A stretch of DNA of 44,599 nucleotides from Gammaproteobacteria bacterium (GTDB lineage: Bacteria; Pseudomonadota; Gammaproteobacteria; Pseudomonadales; Cellvibrionaceae): assembly GCA_022600975.1 (NCBI GenBank), contig JAHZJJ010000049.1, positions 1-44,599 on the forward strand, read 5' to 3'. The notes beneath the pieces are model-generated. The model did no database searches. It was given only the letters and a program-made list of their open reading frames with translations, and was not told where the DNA came from. Shown one piece after another: positions 16,557 through 25,934 of the stretch (the stretch's first letter is position 1; each line of letters begins with the position of its first letter). A program made the position numbers and the translations under genes.

Positions 16557-18806
16557 ATGACCGAGCATCAGTTGTTCGATGTTAGCGAACGCCAGCCGTT
16601 GAAGGAATATACAGAAAAAGCGTACTTGGATTACTCCATGTATGTAATTCTTGATCGTGCCCTGCCCAATGTAGGCGACGGTTTAAAGCCGGTACAGCGG
16701 CGGATTGTCTACGCAATGAGCGAGTTAGGGCTTAAAAACAGCGCTAAACACAAGAAATCAGCGCGTACTGTGGGGGATGTAATCGGTAAATATCACCCCC
16801 ATGGCGATAGTGCTGTGTACGAGGCCATGGTGTTGATGGCGCAACCCTTTTCCTATCGCTACCCCCTGGTAGATGGTCAGGGCAACTGGGGATCTGCCGA
16901 TGACCCCAAATCCTTTGCCGCCATGCGCTATACCGAATCGCGCATGGGTAAATATGCCGAAGCGTTACTATCGGAATTGGGCCAGGGCACCGTAGATTGG
17001 CAGGCCAACTTTGATGGCAGCATAGAGGAGCCCAAGGTTCTGCCGGCAAGAGTGCCAAATATATTGCTTAATGGCACCAGTGGTATCGCTGTGGGTATGG
17101 CGACAGATATTCCTGCACACAATCTACGCGAGGTGGCGAATGCCACGGTGGCACTGCTGGATAATCCCAAGCTTACAGTGCGGGAGCTGTGTGCGTATAT
17201 TCAGGGCCCGGATATGCCTACAGAGGCAGAAATTATTACTTCCCGTGAGGAGATTGAAAAAACCTATTCCAGCGGTCGTGGTTCGCTAAAGATGCGCGCT
17301 GTTTGGAATAATGAAGAGGGGGATATTGTTGTGACGGCTCTGCCCCATCAGGTGAGTGGGGCAAAGGTTTTGGAGCAGATAGCGGCTCAGATGCAAGCCA
17401 AAAAACTACCGATGGTTGCGGATTTGCGAGATGAATCAGACCACGAAAACCCTGTACGTTTAGTGGTAGTGCCGCGTTCTAACCGTATTGAGATTGGGTC
17501 GTTGATGAATCATTTGTGTGCTACAACTGATCTTGAGCGCAGTTACCGAATCAACCTGAATATGATCGGTATTGATGGTCGTCCACAGGTTAAACCGCTC
17601 GATAAAATTCTCCATGAATGGATCAGTTTTCGCACTGTCACCACACAAAGGCGGCTGCAATTTCGCTTGGATAAAGTGGAAAAACGTCTGTACCTGCTGA
17701 CTGGGCTTTTGGCTGCGCTGTTAAACATTGAGCAGGTAATTGAGGTTATCCGCACTGAAGATGAGCCCCGACAGGTATTGATGGAAAAGCTTGGGCTTAC
17801 CGAATTGCAGGCGGATTATATTCTCGATACCAAATTGCGTCAGTTGGCACGTTTAGAGGAGGAGAAGATTCGCAGTGAGATGGCTGCGCTGGAAAAAGAG
17901 CGCAAAACCCTCAGTATGAACTTGAACAGCGAGCGCCGCCTCAAAACCTTGATTAAAAAGGAGCTGTTAAGTGCGGCAGAGGAGTTTGGTGATGAGCGTC
18001 GCTCCCCGATTGTTGTGCGCGCTGAATCTAGGGCTTTCAATGAAACTGAACTGCTCGCCAGTGACCCGTTGACGGTGGTGCTGTCCGATAAAGGCTGGAT
18101 TCGCTCAGCTAAGGGGCATGAGATAGATCCCACTGCACTCAGCTATAAAGCGGGTGACAGCTTTAAACTCGCTGCGCGGGGCAAGTCTAATCAGCCGGTT
18201 TTGTTGCTGGACAGCTATGGTCGTAGCTATTCGTTGCCATCTCATACCTTGCCTTCGGCACGGGGTCAGGGGGAGCCCTTGAGCGGACGAATTAATCCAG
18301 CTTCCGGCGCTACTTTTGCAGGGCTGCTGATGGGTGCCGATGACCAGCGTATACTGCTGGCTTCAGACGCTGGTTATGGTTTTGTGACTAAATTGGCTGA
18401 CTTGCAATCACGCAATAAGGCGGGTAAAGCTATGCTCAGTTTGCCGAAAAATGCTCAGGTACTGGCGCCTTGTGAAATTTTTGATCCACATGTCGCGATG
18501 GTGGCCGCAGTTACCAATGAAGGGCGTATGCTCGCTTTTCCGGTAACTGAGCTGCCGGAGTTAACTAAGGGCAAAGGTAATAAGCTCATTAACATTTCTG
18601 CTATGCGAGCAGCCAACCGCGAGGAAATTATGCTCGCTGCAGTAGTGTTGGAGGGCAATGCACAATTGGTCATACACGCTGGCAAGCGCCACGCGAAACT
18701 TAAAATTGCTGAATTGGAGCACTACCGGGGCGAACGCGGGCGTCGAGGTAATAAATTACCTCGGGGTTTCCAAAAAGTGGATCGAATAGAGGTGGTTAAT
18801 AAATAA
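16557..18806 (+). CDS. parC: DNA topoisomerase IV subunit A
   Basis: The breakage-reunion subunit that decatenates daughter chromosomes together with ParE (not in this window). The 749 residues match E. coli ParC in length (752). The catalytic tyrosine is Y125 in [10 protein letters not shown]. The quinolone-determining region reads [13 protein letters not shown], with S85 and E89 (E. coli S80 and E84) unchanged, the usual sensitive state. The C-terminal domain carries degenerate beta-pinwheel repeats such as [19 protein letters not shown]. No strong ribosome site precedes the ATG. It converges with the glycosyltransferase gene 4 bases away. Confidence 0.97.
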   Translation: MTEHQLFDVSERQPLKEYTEKAYLDYSMYVILDRALPNVGDGLKPVQRRIVYAMSELGLKNSAKHKKSARTVGDVIGKYHPHGDSAVYEAMVLMAQPFSYRYPLVDGQGNWGSADDPKSFAAMRYTESRMGKYAEALLSELGQGTVDWQANFDGSIEEPKVLPARVPNILLNGTSGIAVGMATDIPAHNLREVANATVALLDNPKLTVRELCAYIQGPDMPTEAEIITSREEIEKTYSSGRGSLKMRAVWNNEEGDIVVTALPHQVSGAKVLEQIAAQMQAKKLPMVADLRDESDHENPVRLVVVPRSNRIEIGSLMNHLCATTDLERSYRINLNMIGIDGRPQVKPLDKILHEWISFRTVTTQRRLQFRLDKVEKRLYLLTGLLAALLNIEQVIEVIRTEDEPRQVLMEKLGLTELQADYILDTKLRQLARLEEEKIRSEMAALEKERKTLSMNLNSERRLKTLIKKELLSAAEEFGDERRSPIVVRAESRAFNETELLASDPLTVVLSDKGWIRSAKGHEIDPTALSYKAGDSFKLAARGKSNQPVLLLDSYGRSYSLPSHTLPSARGQGEPLSGRINPASGATFAGLLMGADDQRILLASDAGYGFVTKLADLQSRNKAGKAMLSLPKNAQVLAPCEIFDPHVAMVAAVTNEGRMLAFPVTELPELTKGKGNKLINISAMRAANREEIMLAAVVLEGNAQLVIHAGKRHAKLKIAELEHYRGERGRRGNKLPRGFQKVDRIEVVNK

Positions 18807-18810
18807 CTGG

Positions 18811-19596
18811 CTAGTTTCTAAAGTGACTCATGTGCTGACGTTGATATTGTTTTGCGATTTTAAGGTATTTGGATAAGGCGTATCTGTGCGCGTTCATTAC
18901 GCCCCACCAGCCATAGATAAATCCACGTTTAAAAATATAACTTTTCAAAAAGGCTGTAGGGAATTCACTCAACATTCGTGCAGGTGAAACATTATGCCCT
19001 CTCTCAAGCATGTCGTTAGCCTGCATGTCTGAGCAATCATTCATTTGTTCAATTGCAAAATGGAGTTCTTGCTGTGGTCGATGTTCTATTTTTCCTTTTA
19101 ATTTTGCAATGCTTGAGCCATGGCGTGGTGTGACGACATCGTGTAAAAAAGAGGGTGAAAAATTCCCGTAATGTTTGTTATAGAGCCGAAATTGCCAGCA
19201 GCCATAGGCCCATTTGTGGGCGGTTTTCTCATGAGCTAGAAGGTCTATAATATGGATCTTATAAATATTTTTTTCTGGTTCTGAAAAAAATAAAGCTTTG
19301 ATTTCACTGGCGAGCTTAGGTGTGATACTTTCTCCAGGGTTAATGTTAAGCAGCCATCGATTTTGGCATTGGCTCTCCGCAAAGCTTTTGGGGTTGCCAT
19401 ACCCGGTCCATTTGTTAGGTAGAACGTTTGCTCCGGCAGCCTCTGCAATGGTTGTGGTGGCGTCGGTTGAACCGATATCTACAACAATAACCTCGTCAAC
19501 CCATGCAATTACGCTTGCAATTGATTTAAGTATTCGATCTTGTTCATTTTTGGTGATTATAAATGCAGAAATTGGGAGTTTTTTTATTTTGCTCAT
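18811..19596 (-). CDS. family 2 glycosyltransferase, WaaE/KdtX-like, with altered DXD region
   Basis: A GT2-fold protein of 261 residues resembling LPS core glycosyltransferases of the WaaE/KdtX type. The N-terminus ISAFIITKNEQDRILKSIAS and VVDIGSTDATTTIAEAAGA (D40) are the nucleotide-sugar binding half. In relatives the metal motif reads (L/I)DADE; here the matching stretch at 84-89 is NINPGE, so both aspartates are absent. The C-terminal half (PARMLSEFPTAFLKSYIFKR, YGWWGVMNAHRY) is still family-like and the frame is intact. Activity is therefore uncertain: it may be altered or lost. Confidence 0.85.
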   Translation of the reverse strand: MSKIKKLPISAFIITKNEQDRILKSIASVIAWVDEVIVVDIGSTDATTTIAEAAGANVLPNKWTGYGNPKSFAESQCQNRWLLNINPGESITPKLASEIKALFFSEPEKNIYKIHIIDLLAHEKTAHKWAYGCWQFRLYNKHYGNFSPSFLHDVVTPRHGSSIAKLKGKIEHRPQQELHFAIEQMNDCSDMQANDMLERGHNVSPARMLSEFPTAFLKSYIFKRGFIYGWWGVMNAHRYALSKYLKIAKQYQRQHMSHFRN

Positions 19597-20057
19597 GATT
19601 TACCGGAAATAGGTTGGTTTTTCAAAGAGTGTCGTAAGCAAAAAGCTACTATCAGTTTCAGGTTCATTTGGTGCGATAGTTGAGGTGGCGTGAAAGCCTT
19701 CTTGCAAGAGACAGGTTGCTTTTTAATCGAGAACCTCACGCCTTGGCAGTATGGCTCAGTTCAGCCTCGATGTCGCTTTAGCTTTCATGTGAAATAAAAT
19801 GTCTCATAAGCTTGAGACGGTTAACTAGCATTATTCCTCAAACGCTGAAGCTGCCTGTTGGTTTGTGTAACATTTATTGGAGTTGGGGGGGGAAGTTGCT
19901 GGGGCTTTGGTATTGTGCTTGTTAAGGGACGTCGTAATTATTTAGCTTTAAAAAGCTATGGCTTGCTTTTTCTTGTGTGCCGAAACTTGGGCGGTTATGC
20001 TATCTGTGGTTGTATATTACGATGGGTAGTACAACAGAGGTACTTAAGGAAACCTTC
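19597..20057. other. 461-bp intergenic stretch between divergent genes
   Basis: Lies between the starts of the glycosyltransferase (minus) and PEBP gene (plus), so it should hold both promoters. Visible structure is limited to a short palindrome, GTCTCA-TAAGCT-TGAGAC at 19801-19818. No RNA gene or repeat copy is recognised. Confidence 0.45.
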
Positions 20058-20678
20058 ATGATTAAAAGAGAATTATTGCCAAGCATTCAGTTTCCAATCT
20101 CTCGGCCCGAGTTAAAATCGAGTTGGCAGCGAGCTGCTAAACTGGGTGTGATTTTCTTTTTGTTTCTGGGGTTCAGTATGGCTAATGCAGCTGAATTTAC
20201 GTTAACTTCCAGTAACTTTAGCAGTGGCGGGCGAGTGTACGATGCTCAGGTGTTTAATGGGTTTGGCTGTAATGGTAAAAATGTATCGCCAGAATTAAGC
20301 TGGCGAGGCGCACCAAAAGGCACGAAGAGCTTTGCTCTGCTCACGTATGACCCCGATGCGCCGACAGGCAGCGGCTGGTGGCACTGGGTGGTATTTAATA
20401 TTCCAGCTACGGTTTCCAGTTTGCCGGAAGGCGCCGGAGATTTGAAAGCGGGATTGATCCCCGAGGCCACCCAGAGTCGTACGGATTATAACAGCCTCGG
20501 TTATGGTGGGCCCTGTCCGCCAGAAGGGGATGGGGATCATCGGTATCAATTCAAATTGTTTGCACTTAATGTTGAGCAACTGCCTCTGGATGAAAACAGT
20601 CCGGCGGCTATGGTTGGTTTTTATGCCAATGCCCACAAGTTGGCGGAGACAGAGTTGGAAGTGAAATATAGCCGTTGA
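20058..20678 (+). CDS. YbhB/YbcL family (PEBP-like) exported protein
   Basis: A phosphatidylethanolamine-binding-protein-fold member of 206 residues. The hydrophobic stretch LGVIFFLFLGFSMANA predicts a signal peptide with a long N-region, cleaved before AEFTL. Core motifs are SPELSWRGAPKGTKSFALL, DPDAPTGSGWWHWVVFNIP and GYGGPCPPEGDGDHRY, which build the anion-binding pocket. The function of bacterial members is unknown. The ATG at 20058 follows AAGGA at a good distance; a longer frame from 19977 has no support. Confidence 0.9.
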   Translation: MIKRELLPSIQFPISRPELKSSWQRAAKLGVIFFLFLGFSMANAAEFTLTSSNFSSGGRVYDAQVFNGFGCNGKNVSPELSWRGAPKGTKSFALLTYDPDAPTGSGWWHWVVFNIPATVSSLPEGAGDLKAGLIPEATQSRTDYNSLGYGGPCPPEGDGDHRYQFKLFALNVEQLPLDENSPAAMVGFYANAHKLAETELEVKYSR

Positions 20679-20773
20679 TCCATCACTTAAACTATCCATA
20701 AAACTTTTATTAGTGTGTGGTGATTAAGTTTTTCTGTCAATGTTTTGACGCCAATTAAAATTAGAGAGAGCAG

Positions 20774-22126
20774 ATGCAGCAACGGCAGCTCGCCTGGGCT
20801 GAGGCACTCGGAATCTATTTAAAGCCTCGTGTGCTGGTCATGTTTCTGTTTGGCTTTTCTGCCGGGCTTCCTTATTTGTTAGTGTTCAGCACTTTGACCG
20901 CCTGGTTGCGAGATTATGGGGTCAGTCGTACGGCTATTGGTTTTTTTGCCTGGGTAGGTATTACTTATTCCATTAAGGTGTTGTGGGCGCCGGTCATCGA
21001 TACTCTGGGTTTGCCGATGCTTACGCGCTGGCTGGGTAAACGTCGCAGTTGGATGCTGTTGGCCCAGTTGGGTATTGGGCTGGGTTTGTTGGGCTTGGCG
21101 CATACTAATCCTCAGTTGGCCTTGCTCCAGGTGGCATTGTTATCACTCTGGATTGCCTTCTGTTCGGCTACTCAAGATGTAGTGATCGACGCTTATCGCA
21201 TTGAGGCGGTAGTTGCTGAGTATCAGGGTGCTATGGCCGCCAATTATATTGCCGGTTATCGCGTGGCGTTACTGGTTGCCGGTGCCGGTGCACTGTATTT
21301 GGCGGAGTGGGGTGGCTGGTTCGTAGCTTATGGTGTCATGGCCGCATTAATGGTCGTGGGTATAGTTGCCACATTTATTATCGTTGAGCCGAAACATGAC
21401 CAAGCCAAGCGACAAGTAGCAGGCTTTCAGCACCATTGGGTGGATCGTGTGCTGGGCAGCGGTGATCACAGCCGCTTATGGGAGTGGTTTGTACGGGCTG
21501 TCTGCTGTCCATTTTTAGAGTTTTTTCAGCGCAATGGCCGCTTTGGTTTAGTGCTGCTTTTATTTGTGGGGGTGTTTCGCCTGAGCGACATCACCATGGG
21601 CATAATGGCCTATCCATTTTATCTGGATCTCGGGTTCAGCAAAACGGATATTGCTCAGATCAGTAAAATTTATGGGTTTTTCTGTACTGTTGCTGGGGCC
21701 TATTTGGGCGGTTTGATTGTGTTGCGTTACGGTATTTTGCGCCCGCTGATTGTCGGTGCGCTCATGGCGGCAAGCACTAACTTATTGTTTGCGTATCTGG
21801 CGGGCCTGGGGCCCAGTAAGGCTTGGCTGACTGTGACCATCAGTGCAGACAATATCAGTGGTGGCTTTGCCAATGCGATATTTATTGCATACATCTCAAG
21901 TTTGACCAATCAGGCCTACACCGCCACACAATATGCGTTATTCAACTCGCTGATGACTCTGCCAGGTAAATTTATCAGTGGTTTTTCAGGCTTGGTGGTG
22001 GATGCTCAGGGCTATGCGCCCTATTTTGTCTATGTGGCACTATTGGGCATACCGGCGATTCTGCTCGCGGTTTACCTTTGGCGGCGAGATAGTCGTTTGG
22101 CGATTTCGCAACCCAATTCTGCCTAA
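20774..22126 (+). CDS. AmpG-type major facilitator permease
   Basis: An inner-membrane MFS protein of 450 residues with about twelve membrane segments, similar to AmpG, the importer of anhydro-muropeptides in cell wall recycling. Family segments are MFLFGFSAGLPYLLVFSTLT at the N-terminus, WLRDYGVSRTAIGFFAWVG, SIKVLWAPVIDTL, RRSWMLLAQLGIG and ATQDVVIDAYRIEA. It is somewhat shorter than E. coli AmpG (491). The ribosome site AGAGAG precedes the ATG. The DNA after it is filled by two nested repeats. Confidence 0.88.
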   Translation: MQQRQLAWAEALGIYLKPRVLVMFLFGFSAGLPYLLVFSTLTAWLRDYGVSRTAIGFFAWVGITYSIKVLWAPVIDTLGLPMLTRWLGKRRSWMLLAQLGIGLGLLGLAHTNPQLALLQVALLSLWIAFCSATQDVVIDAYRIEAVVAEYQGAMAANYIAGYRVALLVAGAGALYLAEWGGWFVAYGVMAALMVVGIVATFIIVEPKHDQAKRQVAGFQHHWVDRVLGSGDHSRLWEWFVRAVCCPFLEFFQRNGRFGLVLLLFVGVFRLSDITMGIMAYPFYLDLGFSKTDIAQISKIYGFFCTVAGAYLGGLIVLRYGILRPLIVGALMAASTNLLFAYLAGLGPSKAWLTVTISADNISGGFANAIFIAYISSLTNQAYTATQYALFNSLMTLPGKFISGFSGLVVDAQGYAPYFVYVALLGIPAILLAVYLWRRDSRLAISQPNSA

Positions 22127-22168
22127 CCGATTGATGCCTCAATAGTGCGCTATATTGGCTTTGTTCAA

Positions 22169-22400
22169 CCTAGGAGCCTGTCGGGCTTAACACTGGCCTA
22201 CTGCGAAAAAGCCGGATTTGGCCATTTTTTATGCTGATTCTCGTTAAATAGAACCACTATTCGCCTCGGATCATCATAAAAAATGGCTCAAACCGGTCTT
22301 TTTCTCGCTACGATCGGTTGAGTCCGACAGGCTCCTAGAAGCCACAGTTGGGCGTGCAAGAACTTGTGCAGACTTGTGTGATTCAACTGCGGTTTCTAGA
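22169..22400 (-). repeat. dispersed repeat, copy C (67 bp, split by a MITE)
   Basis: Joining 22169-22172 to 22338-22400 gives a 67-bp element beginning CCTAGAAGCCACAGTTGGGC and ending CAACTGCGGTTTCTAGA, the same family as copies A and E with about 59 internal bases missing. It is flanked by a perfect direct repeat TTCAA (22164-22168 and 22401-22405). The right TTCAA contains the stop codon of the alkyltransferase-like gene, so insertion occurred exactly at that gene's end and the duplication preserved its stop. Confidence 0.82.
22173..22335. mobile_element. 163-bp MITE-like palindromic element with TA target duplication
   Basis: The ends GGAGCCTGTCGG (22173 on) and CCGACAGGCTCC (to 22335) are perfect inverted repeats, and a second inner pair, CCATTTTTTATG with CATAAAAAATGG, makes most of the element one imperfect palindrome. 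TA lies on both sides (22171-22172 and 22336-22337), and removing the element with one TA restores the CCTAGAAGCC end of repeat copy C. TA duplication is typical of IS630/Tc1-mariner mobilisation. It carries no coding capacity. Confidence 0.82.
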
Positions 22401-22401
22401 T

Positions 22402-22737
22402 TCAAGGTTGCCAGAGATATTTTTTCAAATCCACCCTGCCGTTTAAGAGTGTAATCCCCTCGCGTTCCAGGCGGGTGATCTGTCGCTGTGCAGCGGGTTG
22501 TGGCAAGGATATGCGGCCCTGGGCATTGATTACGCGGTGCCAGGGTAAGTTGGTGTTTTTTGGCAGCTTGCGCAGCGTTTGCCCCACCAGCCGCGCCGCT
22601 CCAGGTGTTCCGGCGAGAGTAGCTAAACCTCCGTAAGTAACGACATACCCTGAGGGTACCTGTGCCAGTGCCAGCCAGATGCGATTTGTGGCATCATGCT
22701 GTGTCGATTCGGATGATTTGTCTGAATAAGTATCCAA
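22402..22737 (-). CDS. MGMT-family alkyltransferase-like protein
   Basis: A 111-residue homologue of the C-terminal domain of O6-alkylguanine-DNA alkyltransferase. It recognises O6-alkylguanine without repairing it and hands damage to nucleotide excision repair in characterised relatives. The reactive cysteine motif PCHR is PWHRV here (LPWHRVINAQGRI), the hallmark of alkyltransferase-like proteins. The DNA-binding helix YVVTYGGLATLAGTPGAARL is intact. The only upstream start is a TTG at 22737, with GGAG before it. The stop codon lies inside a 5-bp target duplication of the adjoining repeat. Divergent from the DUF481 gene. Confidence 0.9.
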   Translation of the reverse strand: MDTYSDKSSESTQHDATNRIWLALAQVPSGYVVTYGGLATLAGTPGAARLVGQTLRKLPKNTNLPWHRVINAQGRISLPQPAAQRQITRLEREGITLLNGRVDLKKYLWQP

Positions 22738-22773
22738 GGCGTTATAGCTCCACTGTTAGTTTGAGGTTTGTTC

Positions 22774-23814
22774 GTGTTTCAAACTGTGTCACAACTGCTG
22801 CGTATTGTCCCTTTTTGCCTTGCTTATGTTGCAACTGCAAATGCTGGTGTACTGACCTTGATCAATGGTGACCGAGTACATGGTGAGCTGGTTGTGGTGG
22901 AGCGCGAGCGGGTCGTCTGGTTGTCGGAAAATTTTGGCGAAGTTGAGATAGAGAAAGCGAAAATTCTCTCCCTGGATACCGATACCGAGCTGAAGATTGC
23001 CGGGCGGGAGGAGCCTTGTGCGCTAGCGGGGCATCGCCGCCAGCAGTGGGAACTTTATTGCAGCCAAGGCTCCGGTTGGGTGATGGACTTTCCGGCCATT
23101 GAACATGCTGAACCCTACAATAACTTTGTCGCCAACCCCATTGTTTATCATGGTCGTGCTACTGCTGGCGGCGTACTGGAACAGGGCAACCAAGAACGCG
23201 AAGATTGGGATCTGAACGTCAAATTTGACGTGCGCCAGGGAGATTTTCGCCATTTGTTAGATACTCTTTCCCAGAGAAAGACCAGCACTGAGGAGGACAC
23301 GGAAGGTGACTCCCTGGGAAAATATCAATTGAATTATGATTTGCGCTGGGTTTTTGCCGAAAAGTGGTTTGCTGCGGGAAATAGTGGGTTAAAGCGAGAT
23401 GAAGCGCGCAATCTGAGTTTGGGCACGGCATTCGGCCTCGGTCTCGGTTACCTGTTTTACGATACAGATAAGACAGAGTTTTCCCTAGAGGGTGGATTGA
23501 GTCAGGTAAACGATCACTTTATTGATCAAGAAAAGAGCGATGAGCAAGACAAACGCTATACCGCAGGGCGGATAACTGCCGACTACCGTTATAAATTTTC
23601 CCTTGGACCTGAGATTTATTTTAATCCGGAGCTATTGCAGTCTTTAAATAGTGCTGATGACCTTGGGAGTAGTGTCAAGCTTGGTGTGAGTACGCCGTTG
23701 GTAAAGAATATTGTGCTAGATGTAAATTATTTGTGGGAATATGATCGCACACCTTCGTTGGATAGTAAAAAAGAAGATACGAAGTTGACCATTGGCGTCG
23801 GCTATGAATGGTAA
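22774..23814 (+). CDS. DUF481 outer-membrane beta-barrel protein
   Basis: About 346 residues. A signal peptide (MFQTVSQLLRIVPFCLAYVATANA) precedes a small N-terminal segment, GVLTLINGDRVHGELVVVE. A DUF481 barrel follows from about residue 135, with alternating strands such as LNYDLRWVFAEKWFAAGN and a final LTIGVGYEW ending in an aromatic residue. YdiY-type proteins of this family are acid-inducible in E. coli, but their role is unknown. The GTG at 22774 is chosen because GAGG lies 7 bases before it; a TTG at 22768 is also in frame. The SDR gene follows after 26 bases. Confidence 0.88.
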   Translation: MFQTVSQLLRIVPFCLAYVATANAGVLTLINGDRVHGELVVVERERVVWLSENFGEVEIEKAKILSLDTDTELKIAGREEPCALAGHRRQQWELYCSQGSGWVMDFPAIEHAEPYNNFVANPIVYHGRATAGGVLEQGNQEREDWDLNVKFDVRQGDFRHLLDTLSQRKTSTEEDTEGDSLGKYQLNYDLRWVFAEKWFAAGNSGLKRDEARNLSLGTAFGLGLGYLFYDTDKTEFSLEGGLSQVNDHFIDQEKSDEQDKRYTAGRITADYRYKFSLGPEIYFNPELLQSLNSADDLGSSVKLGVSTPLVKNIVLDVNYLWEYDRTPSLDSKKEDTKLTIGVGYEW

Positions 23815-23840
23815 TTAAAGTAAGTTTAAGGGGAGTCAGG

Positions 23841-24599
23841 ATGCAAATAGCCGGCAGCGTAATTGCCATTACCGGTGCGGGGCGGGGACTCGGGCGGGCC
23901 ATGGCTACTGAGCTTGCAAAACGAGGTGCACGCCTTGCATTAATTGATGTTGATCAAGCAATGTTAGAGCAATGTGTGGCGGCTTGTACTGAGATAAGGG
24001 CCGAGGTGCGCAGCTATCTGATGGATGTCACTAATGAAGTGGAGGTAGATGCCACTTTTACCAAGATTGTCAGTGATTTTGGCCAGCTGGACGCGTTGGT
24101 CAATAACGCCGGGATTATGCGCGATGGCATGCTGCTGAAAGTCAAGGAGGGTAAGCTGGTGGAGCGTATGTCACTGGCACAGTGGCAGTCTGTGATTGAG
24201 GTTAATCTCACTGGAGTTTTTCTTTGCACGCGTGCGGCCGCGGCGGCTATGGTTGAAGGTGGTGGAGGGGTGATAATTAATTTATCCAGCCTGTCGCGTG
24301 CGGGCAATATGGGGCAAACCAACTATGCTGCGAGCAAGGCTGGGGTGGCTGCAATGACCGTTACCTGGGCTCGGGAACTGGCACGCTTTGGTGTGCGTGT
24401 TGCTGCTATTGCGCCGGGTTTTATTGCTACCGACATGGTGGCACAGATGCGCCCACAGATACTTGAAGGGCTTCTTAAGCAAGTGCCATTACGCCGTCTC
24501 GGTGATCCCCAGGAAATAGCCAGTACAGTGGCATTTATTCTTGAAAATGATTACCTTAGTGGGCGGGTAATTGAAATTGATGGTGGCGCGCGAATTTAA
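23841..24599 (+). CDS. short-chain dehydrogenase/reductase, FabG-like
   Basis: A classical NAD(P)-dependent SDR of 252 residues. The cofactor loop is TGAGRGLG (11-18), the structural motif is LVNNAGIM, and the catalytic serine and YxxxK lie in LSSLSRAGNMGQTNYAASK. The C-terminal IEIDGGARI closes the fold as in FabG-type 3-oxoacyl reductases. The true substrate cannot be told. The ATG at 23841 has AGGGGAG upstream. It is probably co-transcribed with the DUF481 gene and converges with cfa. Confidence 0.9.
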   Translation: MQIAGSVIAITGAGRGLGRAMATELAKRGARLALIDVDQAMLEQCVAACTEIRAEVRSYLMDVTNEVEVDATFTKIVSDFGQLDALVNNAGIMRDGMLLKVKEGKLVERMSLAQWQSVIEVNLTGVFLCTRAAAAAMVEGGGGVIINLSSLSRAGNMGQTNYAASKAGVAAMTVTWARELARFGVRVAAIAPGFIATDMVAQMRPQILEGLLKQVPLRRLGDPQEIASTVAFILENDYLSGRVIEIDGGARI

Positions 24600-24623
24600 G
24601 TTTAGGCATCGTAAATTAGCGCA

Positions 24624-25766
24624 TTAGTAAATTCTTTGTACCCCGCCGGACAGTCGTTTGGAAAACATCCACTGCCATAATTGGATATTTCGTGCACGAA
24701 AAGCGCCGGCGCAAGACAATAGGTAGTAGCGCCACATGCGGTAAAAATGTTGGCCGTAATGATCTGCAAACTGCGGCCAGTTGTGTTCAAAATTGTTGTG
24801 CCAGCAGAGCAGCGTGCGGTCGTAATCGCAGCCAAAGTTGTGTAAATCCTCGCAGCACAGCAGGTCGTCAGCACTGTCGCCAATCTGCCCGGCCGAAGGT
24901 AATTCTCCGTTGGGGAAGATATATTTCTCGATCCAGGGGTCTGTAGTGGAGTTGCGTAGATTTTTACCTATAGTGTGTAATAGTAGTATTCCCTGTGGTT
25001 CCAGGCATCGGTCTACGATCTCCATGAAAATGCGATGACTTTTGTGCCCCACATGCTCAAACATGCCAACGGAGGCAATACAGTCAAAGCTTTGGTTTAA
25101 GTGGCGATAGTCTTGTAGTCGGACAGTGATCGGCAGGTGTTGGTAGTGTTCGACAATATAGTCGCGCTGCTCTTTGGACACAGTAACGCCAACGGCTTCA
25201 ACGCCGTAGTGCTCGGCGGCATAGCTCATTAGGCTGCCCCAGCCGCAGCCGATATCCAGCAGGCGCATGCCGGGCTGCAATCTCAGTTTGCGGCAGATTA
25301 AGTCGAGTTTTGCGGCCTGAGCCTGATCCAGAGTGGTGGCTTCTTTCCAGTAGCCGCAGCTGTAGGTCAGACGCTTGTCGAGCATTTTTTGATAGAACTC
25401 ATTGCCTAGATCGTAGTGATGTTCGGCAATCCGAAAAGCGCGATGGCGGCTTTGTAAATTGATCAGCTGGCTGCGCAAAAGGCGCCAGATGTCACGCCAA
25501 AGTTTGATGCGTTTAGGTAATTGGGCACGCAGAATGCGATAGAAGAGCTGGTCTAGGGAAGGCGCTTCCCAGTCACCGCGCATATAGCTCTCCCCCAGCC
25601 CCAGGCTGCCACGAGAGAGTATCTCATCTAGAGCTGAGGCGCGGTGCAGTTGTAAATCCCATGGACGATCCCCATTTATTTTGATATCTGCTTCATTTAG
25701 TAGATCATCGAGCAAATGACGGCGTCTGGCTGTCATTTGCGGAGCGATAGCGAGCTTCTTTCCCAT
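24624..25766 (-). CDS. cfa: cyclopropane-fatty-acyl-phospholipid synthase
   Basis: Methylates the double bond of membrane phospholipid acyl chains using SAM, a late growth and acid stress adaptation. The 380 residues match E. coli Cfa (382). The SAM motif LDIGCGWGSLMSYAAEHYG is present, preceded by FYQKMLDKRLTYSCGYWKEA and followed by DCIASVGMFEHVGHK, with the N-terminal lipid-binding part intact (ADIKINGDRPWDLQL). A good ribosome site (AAAGGAG) precedes the ATG at 25766. Confidence 0.95.
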   Translation of the reverse strand: MGKKLAIAPQMTARRRHLLDDLLNEADIKINGDRPWDLQLHRASALDEILSRGSLGLGESYMRGDWEAPSLDQLFYRILRAQLPKRIKLWRDIWRLLRSQLINLQSRHRAFRIAEHHYDLGNEFYQKMLDKRLTYSCGYWKEATTLDQAQAAKLDLICRKLRLQPGMRLLDIGCGWGSLMSYAAEHYGVEAVGVTVSKEQRDYIVEHYQHLPITVRLQDYRHLNQSFDCIASVGMFEHVGHKSHRIFMEIVDRCLEPQGILLLHTIGKNLRNSTTDPWIEKYIFPNGELPSAGQIGDSADDLLCCEDLHNFGCDYDRTLLCWHNNFEHNWPQFADHYGQHFYRMWRYYLLSCAGAFRARNIQLWQWMFSKRLSGGVQRIY

Positions 25767-25934
25767 GTAAGGCTCCTTTGTGGAGTGGCTTTTATGCTGG
25801 CACTTTCCGGGGCGTGATGAGTGACCGGACTTGCTTCCAGAGTCTTTTTACTACAGGGCTTTTCAACTTTCCAGAATATTAGCCTAGTCGCCCCATAGGA
25901 TGTCAACAATGGATGCAAGGAGACAAAGAGCCCA

